From positions 167,501-201,436 of the forward strand of contig CAUYUJ010018551.1 of the NCBI GenBank assembly GCA_963575745.1: a stretch of DNA of 33,936 bases, given 5' to 3'. Below are positions 20,409 to 29,354 of the stretch, in pieces. The first letter of the stretch is position 1; each line of letters starts with the position of its first letter. The DNA comes from Prorocentrum cordatum. Its lineage: Eukaryota > Sar > Dinophyceae > Prorocentrales > Prorocentraceae. Position numbers and translations under genes: made by a program. The notes beneath the pieces were generated by a model that searched no databases, was not told the DNA's origin, and worked only from the letters and a program-made list of their open reading frames with translations.

Positions 20409-21668
20409 CGCCGGGAGCAGAAATGATGCACTTTCGAAAAATCTGTTTGGATGAGTTTTGTTAGCGCGGCCTCGGAATTCAATTTTTCCGGCGACGGCCA
20501 GAGCCGACGCCAGCGCTGGATCCGGCCCGGGCGCTTGCGGCCCGGGCGTTCGAGCGCCGGCCTGGGTGCCGGAATCGGCCCGGAAGGGGTTCCAGGGCGC
20601 CGGGAGCAGAAAATCAATATTTTCGAAAGAAAAATATGTCTTGGAGTGGCCTTTTTTCCGCACCGCCTCGGAATTCAATTTTCCGGCGCCGGCCGGCGCC
20701 GGAACCGGCCCGGGCGCTGGCCCGGGTGCTGGCCCAGGCGTTCGGCTCGAGCGCCGGCCCGGGTGCCGGAAGCGGCCCGGAAGGGGTTCCCGGGCGCCGG
20801 GAGCAGAAAATCAATATTTTCGAAAGAAAAATATGTCTTGGAGTGGCCTTTTTTCGGCACCGCCTCGGAATTCAATTTTCCGGCGCCGGCCGGCGCCGGA
20901 ACCGGCCCGGGCGCTGGCCCGGGTGCTGGCCCGGGCGTTTGGCTCGAGCGCCGGCCCGGGTGCCAGAAGCGGCCCGGAAGGGCGCCGGGAGCAGAAAATC
21001 AATATTTTCGAAAGAAAAATGTCTTGGAGTGGCCTTTTTTCGGCACCGCCTCGGAATTCAATTTTCCGGCGCCGGCCGGCGCCGGAACCGGCCCGGGCGC
21101 TGGCCCGGGTGCTGGCCCGGGCGTTTGGCTCGAGCGCCGGCCCGGGTGCCGGAAGCGGCCCGGAAGGGGTTCCCGGGCGCCGGGAGCAGAAAATCAATAT
21201 TTTCGAAAGAAAAATATGTCTTGGAGTGGCCTTTTTTCGGCACCGCCTCGGAATTCAATTTTCCGGCGCCGGCCGGCGCCGGAACCGGCCCGGGCGCTGG
21301 CCCGGGTGCTGGCCCGGCGTTCGGCTCGAGCGCCGGCCCGGGTGCCGGAAGCGGCCCGGAAGGGGTTCCCGGGCGCCGGGAGCAGAAAATCAATATTTTC
21401 GAAAGAAAAATGTGTCTTGGAGTGGCCTTTTTTCGGCACCGCCTCGGAATTCAATTTTCCGGCGCCGGCCGGCGCCGGAACCGGCCCGGGCGCTGGCCCG
21501 GGTGCCGGCCCGGGCGTTTGGCTCGAGCGCCGGCCCGGGTGCCGGAATCGGCCCGGAAGGGGTTCCAGGGCGCCGGGAGGAGAAAATCAATATTTTCGAA
21601 AGAAAAATATGTCTTGGAGTGGCCTTTTTTCGGCACCGCCTCGGAATTCAATTTTCCGGCGCCGGCCG
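20409..21668. repeat. 197-bp satellite, array 1 (about 6.5 units)
   Basis: With GGGAGCAG as anchor, units start at 20413 (diverged), 20602, 20799, 20987, 21182, 21378 and 21575, spaced 189, 197, 188, 195, 196 and 197 bp. The last is cut at about 21668, where the 20-bp array resumes. Each full unit has an AT-rich half (AATCAATATTTTCGAAAG) and a GC-rich half with the palindrome CCGGCGCCGGCCGGCGCCGG. All three plus-strand frames are open for hundreds of codons because the unit lacks stops. I do not regard these as genes. Confidence 0.95.
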
Positions 21669-22235
21669 TGCTCCTGCACTGTCTGCCGTGCTCCTGTGGC
21701 GTCTGCCGTGCTCCTGTGTGGTCTGCCGTGCTCCTGTGGTCTGCCGTGCTCATTTGGGGTTTCCCGCGAGCTTGTGGGGTCTGCCGTGCTCCTGTGGGGG
21801 AAACGCCAGCGGCGTTCGGGGTACAACAAAAGGCGCGTTTATGTTGTACCTGCGCGCGGTCTGCCGTGCTCCTGTGGGGATTGCCGTGCTCCTGTGTGGT
21901 CTGCCGTGCTCCTGTGTGGTTTGCCGTGCTCCTGTGGTCTGCCGTGCTCCTTTGTGGTTTGCCGTGCTCCTGTGGGGTCTGCCGTGCTCCTGTGGGGTCT
22001 GCCGTGCTCCTGTGAGGTCTGCGGTGCTCTTGTGTGGTCTGCAGTGCTTCTGTGGTCTGCCGTGCTCATTTGGGATCTGCCGTGCTCGTGTGGTGTCTGC
22101 CGTGCTCCTGCGGGATCTGCTGTGCTCCTTGTGTCGTCTCTTTGGTCTGCCGTGCTCGTTTGTGGTCTGCCGTGCTCTTGTGGGGTCTGCCGTGCTCCTG
22201 TGTGGTCTGCCGTGCTCCTTTTTTTCCGCCTGCCG
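21669..22235. repeat. 20-bp array B with embedded hairpin module
   Basis: GTCTGCCGTGCTCCTGTG-type units resume here and run to TTTTTTTCCGCC at about 22225. A non-array insert of about 60 bp at about 21796-21856 carries two stem-loops, annotated separately. The insert recurs at about 24186-24248 in unit 2. Confidence 0.9.
21802..21850. repeat. Double stem-loop inside array B
   Basis: The first stem is AACGCC/GGCGTT (21802-21807 and 21811-21816, loop AGC). The second is GGTACAACA/TGTTGTACC (21820-21828 and 21842-21850) around a 13-nt loop containing GGCGCG. Confidence 0.9.
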
Positions 22236-22244
22236 TGCTCCTGC

Positions 22245-22512
22245 TCATTTTCTGAGGACGTCCCTAGCGAAAACGTCATTTTTAACATAAGAGGTTGTAA
22301 AACACCTCTGTCGGCATCTCATTTTTTCGAGGATGTCTCGAGCGAAACGCTCATTTTTCATGCACAGCAAAAATTTTTGACATTTTTGAACACCCCGACT
22401 TTCTGAGGATGTCTCGAGCGAAACCGTCATTTTTAACATAAGACGTCTTAAACGATAGCCTCCAACACCTCGATTTTTCGAGGATGTCTCGAGCGAAATG
22501 GCCATTTTGGGG
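22245..22512. repeat. 75-bp tandem repeat block, copy 1
   Basis: The motif GAGGATGTCTCGAGCGAAA, or a close variant, starts at 22254, 22329, 22405 and 22480, spaced 75, 76 and 75 bp. The sequence between is AT-rich and diverged (CATTTTTAACATAAGA and so on). The block is reproduced at 32615-32960. Frames reading SLETSS or FARDIL on the minus strand come from the repeat. Confidence 0.9.
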
Positions 22513-22639
22513 AACCTGACCGGACAAGAACGGGAAGCGCCGTTTTTTATCCACCACGTGCGTCAGAGACCGTATTGGCGAGAACGTCAGAGAAACCCAT
22601 AAACGCAACAGAACAGACTAAATGATGGCCTGCCGCGTT

Positions 22640-22876
22640 CCGACGGCCCAAGACGGCCCAAGAGGCCCCCAAGATCGCTTTAAGATCGCCCAAGAGGCCT
22701 TCAAGATGGCCCCGAAACGGCCCAAGAAGTCCCCAAGACGGTCCCAAGAGGGCCCTAACACGGCGCAAGAGGCCTCCAAGACGCCCAAGATGTCTTCCAA
22801 GACGGCCAAGATGGCCTCCAAGACGGCTAAGATGGCTCCAAGAGGGCCCCAAGACGGCCCAAGAGGCCTCGAAGAC
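22640..22876. repeat. ~10-bp minisatellite, CAAGACGGCC orientation
   Basis: Words such as CCCAAGACGGCC, CAAGAGGCCT and CCAAGATGGC repeat at roughly 10-12 bp. This is the reverse-complement orientation of 19645-19786. Confidence 0.8.
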
Positions 22877-23115
22877 GGTCTGCCGTGCTCCTGTGGTCTG
22901 CCGTGCTCCTTTGGGGTCTGCCGTGCTCCTGTGGAGTTTGCCGTGCGAACGTGTGGTCTGCCGTGCTCCTGTGTGGTCTGGCGTGCTCCTGTATGGTCTG
23001 CCGTGCTCTTGTGTGGTTTGCCGTGCTCCTGTGTGGTCTGCCGTGCTCCCGTGGGGTCTGCCGTGTCCTGTGTGGTCTGCCGTGCTCCTGTGTGGTCTGC
23101 CGTGCTCCTGTGTGG
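22877..23115. repeat. 20-bp array A, copy 2 (about 12 units)
   Basis: It shares the ordered variant units of array A but lacks about nine units present at 20000-20190, so array length differs between paralogous copies. Confidence 0.95.
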
Positions 23116-23317
23116 TCAGCAGACCCAGGGCTGAGGGAAGGCTGTAGCAGTGCTCTGGTGGTCCATCACCCGCCCAGCTCCGTCCCCTCCCAGTCTGGAC
23201 CGATCTTGCGGGAAGCTGGCTTGTGGCAGCGCATCGCGCGTCCATAGCGTTCGTGTGCTTGCTTTTACCTCCTTTAATGTCTGCTCCACCTCTCCTTGAG
23301 ACGCAGAAGCCTCCGAG

Positions 23318-24029
23318 CGCCGGGAGCAGAAATGATGCACTTTCGAAAAATCTGTTTGGATGAGTTTTGTTAGCGCGGCCTCGGAATTCAATTTTTCCGG
23401 CGACGGCCAGAGCCGACGCCAGCGCTGGATCCGGCTCGGCCGCCAGCCCAGGTGCCGGCCCGGGCGTTCGGTTCGAGCGCCGGCCTGGGTGCCGGAATCG
23501 GCCCGGAAGGGGTTCCAGGGCGCCGGGAGCAGAAAATCAATATTTTCGAAAGAAAAATATGTCTTGGAGTGGCCTTTTTTCCGCACCGCCTCGGAATTCA
23601 ATTTTCCGGCGCCGGCCGGCGCCGGAACCGGCCCGGGCGCTGGCCCGGGTGCTGGCCCAGGCGTTCGGCTCGAGCGCCGGCCCGGGTGCCGGAAGCGGCC
23701 CGGAAGGGGTTCCCGGGCGCCGGGAGCAGAAAATCAATATTTTCGAAAGAAAAATATGTCTTGGAGTGGCCTTTTTTCGGCACCGCCTCGGAATTCAATT
23801 TTCCGGCGCCGGCCGGCGCCGGAACCGGCCCGGGCGCTGGCCCGGGTGCTGGCCCAGGCGTTCGGCTCGAGCGCCGGCCCGGGTGCCGGAAGCGGCCCGG
23901 AAGGGGTTCCCGGGCGCCGGGAGCAGAAAATCAATATTTTCGAAAGAAAAATATGTCTTGGAGTGGCCTTTTTTCGGCACCGCCTCGGAATTCAATTTTC
24001 CGGCGCCGGCCGGCGCCGGAACCGGCCCA
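23318..24029. repeat. 197-bp satellite, array 2 (about 3.5 units)
   Basis: Anchors GGGAGCAG start at 23322 (diverged), 23525, 23722 and 23919, spaced 203, 197 and 197 bp. It ends at CCGGCCCAG near 24029, where the 20-bp array resumes. It has about three fewer units than array 1. Confidence 0.95.
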
Positions 24030-24466
24030 GGCTGCCGTGCTCCTGTGTGGTCAGCCGTGCTCCTGAGGCGTCTACGGTGCTCTTTTGGGGTCTGCCGTAC
24101 TCATTTGGGGTCTGCCGTGCTCCTGTGGTCGGCCGTGCTCATTTGGGGTCTGCCGCGCGCCTGTGAGATCTGCCGTGCTCCTGTTGGGGAAACGCCAGCG
24201 GCGTTCGGGGTACAACAAAAAGGCGCGTTTATGTTGTACCCGCGCGCGGTCTGCCGTGCTCCTGTGGGTTCCGCCGTGCTCCTGTGGCGTCTGCCGTGCT
24301 CCTGTGGCGTCTGCCGGGCTCCTGTGTGGTCTGCCGTGCTCCTTTGTGGTCTGCCGTGCTCCTGTGGAGTCTGCCGTGCTCCTGTGTGGTCTGCCGTGCT
24401 CTTGTGGTCTGCCGTGCTCATTTGGGATTTGCCGTGCTCATGTGGGGTCTGCCGTACTCCTGTGTG
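24030..24466. repeat. 20-bp array B, copy 2, left of element 2
   Basis: Array units with the double stem-loop insert (stems 24191-24196/24200-24205 and 24208-24217/24232-24241, the second with 10-bp arms). It ends in the unit GCCGTACTCCTGTGTG at the element 2 insertion point. Confidence 0.9.
24452..24466. repeat. Target-site duplication of element 2, left copy
   Basis: CCGTACTCCTGTGTG lies directly at the 3' end of element 2. The identical 15-mer abuts the 5' end at 31636-31650. Most array units have GTGCTC; both flanks share the rarer GTACTC, which supports a true duplication over chance array similarity. Confidence 0.9.
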
Positions 24467-24467
24467 A

Positions 24468-24764
24468 GCTGCGGGGCCTGTGAAGGCTAAAAGAAGCCCG
24501 AGGCCCACAGAGCCCGTTGGCCCCAGGGCCTCAAGGGCCAACCCTAGGGGCCCCAAGGGAGCCGCCAGGGGAAAGGGCGCGAAGCGCCAAATGCGCGAAG
24601 CGCACGATTTCAAAGAAATCAGAAGGCAGCGGGGCGGAGGCGCACCTCACGCCTGACAGCCTCCTCGCTGCATCAACAATGCGGGGCAGAAGACGCTGCC
24701 ACACGCGCACGCCAAAAGAGGTGACGAGGGGCAGATACAACAGAAAGAGGAAAGTGATGCTGCA
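24468..24764 (-). other. Element 2 3' UTR with stem-loops
   Basis: It runs from the ORF2 stop to the target duplication. Plus-strand GGCGCGAAGCGCC (24576-24588) and TGCGCGAAGCGCA (24592-24604) are two adjacent short hairpins, with UUC loops in the element RNA. TTGGCCC/GGGCCAA (24517-24523 and 24535-24541) forms a third stem. The 3' terminus reads CCCCGCAGCT on the element strand, with no A-tail or microsatellite. Confidence 0.75.
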
Positions 24765-27700
24765 TCACTCCCCTTCGTCACCTTCAGCGCGACGGCGTCT
24801 CTTGCGCCTGTCTTCGCGCGCCGCCTCGGCTGCGGCTGACCACTCAAGGAGGCTCGCTTCGTCGAGCCCGTAGGCGCTCAGCCAAGCCTCCCTCGAGGCC
24901 CCAGAGGAGTCAGGCGCCAGGGGCTCAGCCTCCGCCTCACCTGCTGCCGCCGCGCCGCTGGGGGGCCCTCGGCCGGCGTCGGCGGCCACGCCGCCAGGTG
25001 CATCATCGGGGCGGACACCCAGCCACTCCAGGAAGCGCACCCTGGCGGCCATCGGCACCACGTCCTCCTTGCGCAAGCTGGGCACGGACGCTCCGACCCT
25101 CTTGCTGCCGCTGTGGGGCGTGCCAGCAGGGTGCCGCCCCTGCAACCAGCGCGCCTTCTGGTCTCTCCTGCCCTTGGGAAGCCCAGCCGACCCTGGGCAC
25201 TGCTCCTTGAGCTTGGGCGCCGCACCTGAGCGCCCGCCCAGCCGCGCGTACGCCCCGCAGTGGGTGCACGCCATCAGCTCCTGCTCGGCGGCTCCCTCCC
25301 CGCACTTGGCGTAGGCCAGGACGTGGCCGACGACGACGAAGGCCGTCGCCCCGAGGGAGACGCCACCAGCGCGCGCCGCCGATGCCCACCCGTCGCCCGA
25401 ACACGGGTCGGGAGGGCGGCTGCTGGCGGGCTCCACCACTGGCACTGCGAAGGATACGGCCGCCCGCTCGCTGCCCTCGGGGAGGCCCTCGCAGTCCTTG
25501 ACCTCGATCCCCTGCCAGATGAGGGAGGCTTGCGCCACCCAGCACGAGAGCTCCCTCACCACCTCCATCGTGCCAAAGAACTCGCGCCTGGCAGCTGGGC
25601 TGGTACGGTGGAGCTCCGCCCCCGCCTTGGCCCAGCGGTCTGCATGTCCGTTGCCACGGAGGTCCGCCTCCGTGATCTTGCCATCCATCACGTCTCTGGC
25701 GGTGCAGTGGGCTGCGACCTTGGTCACCTTGAGCGTGTCCACGTCTAGCGACGCGTAGATCCCCTCCCAGAGGTGGGCGTTGGGCTTGTTGGCTGCCGTC
25801 GCGTACTTCTTACCCAACGTGAGGCAGCTGACCGTGGACGCACAGTCGATGAGGATCTCGTCAACGCTCGGGCCCAGAAAGCGAGACAGCATCCAGACCG
25901 CGAAATCCTCGCCGTCCTTCGCCGTCTGGAACGGGCAGAGGTCCTGGCGCACGCTGCCGTACACCGCGCACTCCATGTTGCCGTCGGAGTCGCACTGCAC
26001 GATGCTCCATCCCGCACGCCGCAGGCTCTCGTGCTCAGGGTCGAGCGCCGACCCATCCAGATAGAGCCGCCCCCCGAGAAGACCGTCAGCGGGGCGATTG
26101 CACCACATGACTGACATGGCGTCTGTCCTCGTGGCGGCCCTCGGTGGCTGAGGGAGCCAGCAGCGCGCGAAACATTCACCCGCCTCCTCGCCACGGCCGC
26201 GTGCACGATGCGCACAGCGCCGAAGGCGGTCAGAGGTAGAGTCACGCCTGGCCCCCGCAAGGACAGGACACTCGAACAGCCTGTGCCAGAGGCTGCCGCG
26301 GGGGGCCTGACAGGCACAGCAGCGAGCGTGCTCCCTCTCTCCCGCCGAGTGCAGACGGGTCTGGGGCCAGTGGGCGTTGGAAAGGAAGCTCACCACCGCC
26401 GCTTTCTCTCTGTGGCTGAGCTTGCTGCCAGGCCCGAGGACCTCCGCGAAGGCCTCCCAGAACAGGGGCGACTGGGGGAGCGCCCCGTGGCCGAGGCGGG
26501 CCAGCTCCGACTTGTCCGACGCGCGCCGTGCCCCTGCAGCAGCCAGCAGGCCCAGCTCGCGCGGCCCCAACATGCGCAGGTCCAGGAGATGGCCGTCGTC
26601 GGTTGCGAGGCGGGCCCCGTGAACAAGCCTCCAGCCAACCCTGGAGAGCGAGAGGGCCAGGGCATCCACCGGCGTGCGGCAGTGCACCCAAGGGGCTGCT
26701 GCCCCCGCGTGCCTCTGCACTGCCTCCTGCACGGCCGACTCGAACATGCGCAGCGGGACCTCCCCCGACTGGAGGAGACTGGCCGCCATCTGCACCGCGG
26801 CACGAAGCAGCGCGGGGCTCGGGTCGAGATCGGTGGACTTCATGACCTCCACCACTCTGAGTCTCAACCCGAGCGAGGCGCCCTTAGGGAACTTCCCAGC
26901 TGAGCGTACCGCCGCCAGGCGCCACGAATGCAGCTCCCTATCAGGTACGCCAGTCACAGTGCGCCCCCACAGCATCGCCGCGGTGGGCCCAGCACGGTGG
27001 ACCATCTCGGTAACCGCGCCAGCTGAGCGAAGCACCCCTAGCCTGCGTCCTCGGCGAAGGCCGCTGACCGCACGCACAGCTCCTTCATGAACTCCACGAC
27101 GAGTGATGTTGGCGTCGGTGCCGAGGTTCCTCGCCTGGAGTCCCCTCTTGAAGGTAAAGCCATGCTCCGCCCAAGCCTCGGAGAGCTCCTTGGCGAGCTG
27201 CGGCGACGAGGCCAGGAAGACCGACTTACTCTCGTTGAGTGGGAGGTGCTGCTCACGCAGCTGTCGGACCACTTCACAACTGGCGGCCACCATCTGCAGC
27301 TTCACGAGCCGAGCCGTGCCGACCGCCTGGAGAGAAATATCGTCGACAACATTCCTCGGCGTGACCAACGGGCTCGTCGCCCCCGCTGCCAGGAGGGCTC
27401 CCAGAACTGGGAGCTTCGCAACTGCTGTCGCACACGCACACCCAGCCAACACCGTTCCCGTAGTGCCGAAGGCGGGGGAGGCCATGCCCGCCGCGAGGAT
27501 CATCCTAGGGGCCTGGTAGGACGTGAGGAGGCCGCGCAGCAACCTGAGGTTGAACCCGAAACGTACCGCATTCGCCCAGAGAACGTCGTGCCGCACGTGC
27601 TCGTAGAACTTGCTGATGTCCAGGAAGAGGCTCGCGGCCTCGAACTGCAGGTTCGACTTCGCGAACCCCGCGAAACAGTTGTGCAGCCAACCAGCCCTCT

Positions 27701-29354
27701 CACAGTCCCGCCCATCACGTCCCCAGAAGAAGGGGAAGTTGTGGTCAGCCTCCCAGCGCGCACAGCACGGTTGGCGGAGGCGCGACCAGAGCCGCAGGAC
27801 CAACGGCAGCAGCGCTATGGGCCTTACCCCACCGTCTGCCTTCGGAATGAACACCATCAGGGAGACCTGCCCGTGGATCGATGCAGGGGCCTCGTCGTAG
27901 GCCGCCAGGATGTCCAGGATGCGCAGCTGCAGCGCCACTGGCAGAAGGAGGATCTGCCGAGGGTGCAGGGAGTCGCACCCGAGGCCCACCGAGGGGCTGT
28001 AGCGCTTGCAGGCTGCCTGGAGCTGCTCCAGCGAGATGGGGGGCAGCTGCCACTCGCCCACGTCCCAGCTGCTGGCCCCTGCGCCCGAGGCAAACCCGTC
28101 CTGGAGCCAAAGCTTCTGCCAGACCCTCGTGAGTTCGCCAATCGCTGCCATACCCACCAGCCTCCTGCCCGAGTCGGCGTCCCTGACCGTCGGCGGGGGC
28201 GTCGCCTTCGAGAAGCGGTGGGCCAGGCGGCCGCCCTTCTCGACCGCTGTCTGGGCCCAGCTGCGCCAGGCCTGGGCGCTCTGAGCCGCATCGCGGCGCT
28301 GCGAAGCACAGAGCAGCCCTTGGAGGTCCCGAACTGCCTCAGGGCTGCCGCGGACGCCCGCCTGGTACACCAGGTCGCTCAACCGCTCAGGAGCCGCGCC
28401 AGGAAGACCCTGACCGACCGAGTCGTCCGCCTCCTGCACCGCCTCCAGCAAGAGCTGCGCCCTGAGCTCGGCCTGGTGCTCGTACCAGTCCGCATGCCGA
28501 GGGTGCCATCGGCCCGTGCTCTCCGAGCGCACCCGCTGGAGGGCCACGTCGAGGCAACTCCTTAGGCGGTGCGTGAGGAGGCTGAACCTGAACCTGGCTT
28601 CCCGCCTGACAAGGGCGCTGAGCGGCTTGAGGGTCAGCCTCGGCCCCTCTCCTCTGCCGAGATGACGGGCCAGGTCAGCTTGGCCGATGCCGTGGATGCC
28701 GACCAGGGTGCCTTCTGCAGCTGCCGCCCACTCTCCGAAGGCGACGGAGAGGCTGGTCGGAGCAGAGCCCACGTCCCAGGACCACGAGACCTCCCTGGAC
28801 GTGACCTGCCCCTTCTTGCCAAACGAGTAACGCACAATCTCCGCGTCCTCGTGTGCCCGAAGGAGCTCAGGGGCTACCTCGGGGAAGCGGGCGGGCCTGG
28901 ACGGAACCTCGACCAACGCATCAGCCCGCACATCCTGTAGGCGAAGTAGGACAGGGCGATGAGGGTGCAGACCAAAGCCCTCGAGCGTGGTGGCACAGGA
29001 GGCCGTGCATGCAGCCAACGCCGCAGAAGCCACGAACCAGTCGTAGAGGTGGTCACAGCCCTCTGCATGGCACGTCGCCTCCGAGGGCCCCAGGACGTGC
29101 CCCCGCACTGCCGCGGGCCAGCCCAACTCCTCCAGGGGCTCGGGCTCCATGTTGAAGTCCGCTTGGAGGACCCACGGGATGTCTGCATCGAAGCCCGTCA
29201 CCTCCGAGATGGCCGAAAACAAGTCGAGGTTGATGCCTCGGGGGCCCAGAGAGTGCTGAAAATAACCAGCAAGCACCAGAAGCCGAAGGCCCGAAGCTGC
29301 GGCAATCTCCACTCCGATGAGGCGGTGCCGCAAAGCCGAGGGCAGCGGGGCCGC
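24765..29354 (-). CDS. Element 2 ORF2: EN (C-terminal half), RT, RNase H polyprotein
   Basis: This frame is open from just after the TAA at 29355 to a TGA at 24765-24767. Residues are counted from codon 29333. EN continues with QADFNME (D59, N61), DHLYDW (94-99) and HPHRPV (H125). RT spans about 440-750: FIPKADGGVRPI (495-506), motif A LDISKFYE (571-578, near 27620), VVDD (662-665, near 27344) and LPLNESKS (697-704). A CCHC-like motif has C1005, C1008, H1017 and C1022. RNase H has D1093, E1142, D1163 and D1232, with H1209. The terminal Cys module has C1356, C1359 and C1379, then GRHP (1399-1402), and the C-terminus is basic then acidic. The protein would nick the target, reverse-transcribe element RNA and remove RNA from the hybrid. 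It is the downstream part of a frame that begins at about 29726. Confidence 0.93.
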   Translation of the reverse strand, partial: AAPLPSALRHRLIGVEIAAASGLRLLVLAGYFQHSLGPRGINLDLFSAISEVTGFDADIPWVLQADFNMEPEPLEELGWPAAVRGHVLGPSEATCHAEGCDHLYDWFVASAALAACTASCATTLEGFGLHPHRPVLLRLQDVRADALVEVPSRPARFPEVAPELLRAHEDAEIVRYSFGKKGQVTSREVSWSWDVGSAPTSLSVAFGEWAAAAEGTLVGIHGIGQADLARHLGRGEGPRLTLKPLSALVRREARFRFSLLTHRLRSCLDVALQRVRSESTGRWHPRHADWYEHQAELRAQLLLEAVQEADDSVGQGLPGAAPERLSDLVYQAGVRGSPEAVRDLQGLLCASQRRDAAQSAQAWRSWAQTAVEKGGRLAHRFSKATPPPTVRDADSGRRLVGMAAIGELTRVWQKLWLQDGFASGAGASSWDVGEWQLPPISLEQLQAACKRYSPSVGLGCDSLHPRQILLLPVALQLRILDILAAYDEAPASIHGQVSLMVFIPKADGGVRPIALLPLVLRLWSRLRQPCCARWEADHNFPFFWGRDGRDCERAGWLHNCFAGFAKSNLQFEAASLFLDISKFYEHVRHDVLWANAVRFGFNLRLLRGLLTSYQAPRMILAAGMASPAFGTTGTVLAGCACATAVAKLPVLGALLAAGATSPLVTPRNVVDDISLQAVGTARLVKLQMVAASCEVVRQLREQHLPLNESKSVFLASSPQLAKELSEAWAEHGFTFKRGLQARNLGTDANITRRGVHEGAVRAVSGLRRGRRLGVLRSAGAVTEMVHRAGPTAAMLWGRTVTGVPDRELHSWRLAAVRSAGKFPKGASLGLRLRVVEVMKSTDLDPSPALLRAAVQMAASLLQSGEVPLRMFESAVQEAVQRHAGAAAPWVHCRTPVDALALSLSRVGWRLVHGARLATDDGHLLDLRMLGPRELGLLAAAGARRASDKSELARLGHGALPQSPLFWEAFAEVLGPGSKLSHREKAAVVSFLSNAHWPQTRLHSAGEREHARCCACQAPRGSLWHRLFECPVLAGARRDSTSDRLRRCAHRARGRGEEAGECFARCWLPQPPRAATRTDAMSVMWCNRPADGLLGGRLYLDGSALDPEHESLRRAGWSIVQCDSDGNMECAVYGSVRQDLCPFQTAKDGEDFAVWMLSRFLGPSVDEILIDCASTVSCLTLGKKYATAANKPNAHLWEGIYASLDVDTLKVTKVAAHCTARDVMDGKITEADLRGNGHADRWAKAGAELHRTSPAARREFFGTMEVVRELSCWVAQASLIWQGIEVKDCEGLPEGSERAAVSFAVPVVEPASSRPPDPCSGDGWASAARAGGVSLGATAFVVVGHVLAYAKCGEGAAEQELMACTHCGAYARLGGRSGAAPKLKEQCPGSAGLPKGRRDQKARWLQGRHPAGTPHSGSKRVGASVPSLRKEDVVPMAARVRFLEWLGVRPDDAPGGVAADAGRGPPSGAAAAGEAEAEPLAPDSSGASREAWLSAYGLDEASLLEWSAAAEAAREDRRKRRRRAEGDEGE

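Larger units (their letters stand above)
18956..22512. repeat. Composite higher-order repeat, unit 1
   Basis: This composite unit is built from ordered modules: a 125-bp block (18956-19080), a CCGTCTTGGG-type minisatellite (about 19645-19785), a 20-bp array (19789-20212), a leader (20213-20408), a 197-bp satellite (20409-21668), a second 20-bp array with a hairpin insert (21669-22235) and a 75-bp repeat block (22245-22512). The same order recurs from 22513, which makes this a tandem higher-order duplication. Confidence 0.85.
22513..24466. repeat. Composite higher-order repeat, unit 2, left part
   Basis: It repeats the unit 1 order: 125-bp block (22513-22637), minisatellite (22640-22876, inverted), 20-bp array (22877-23115), leader (23116-23317), 197-bp satellite (23318-24029, about 3.5 units) and 20-bp array with hairpin (24030-24466). 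It is interrupted at 24466 by retrotransposon element 2 and continues at 31636. Confidence 0.85.

Noticed and set aside
20451-22406. Very long plus-strand frames (up to 651 codons) over the 197-bp satellite and 20-bp arrays
   Set aside because: All three frames are open together and simply translate the repeats; no domain, and the frames end where the repeats end.
22497-22510. GCCATTTTGG as further spliced-leader relics (also 32946, 33101 and near 10085)
   Set aside because: Only 10-12 bases match DinoSL; the flanks (no CCGTA before, no CTCAAG after) differ, and the 10085 case lies in element 1 coding sequence.
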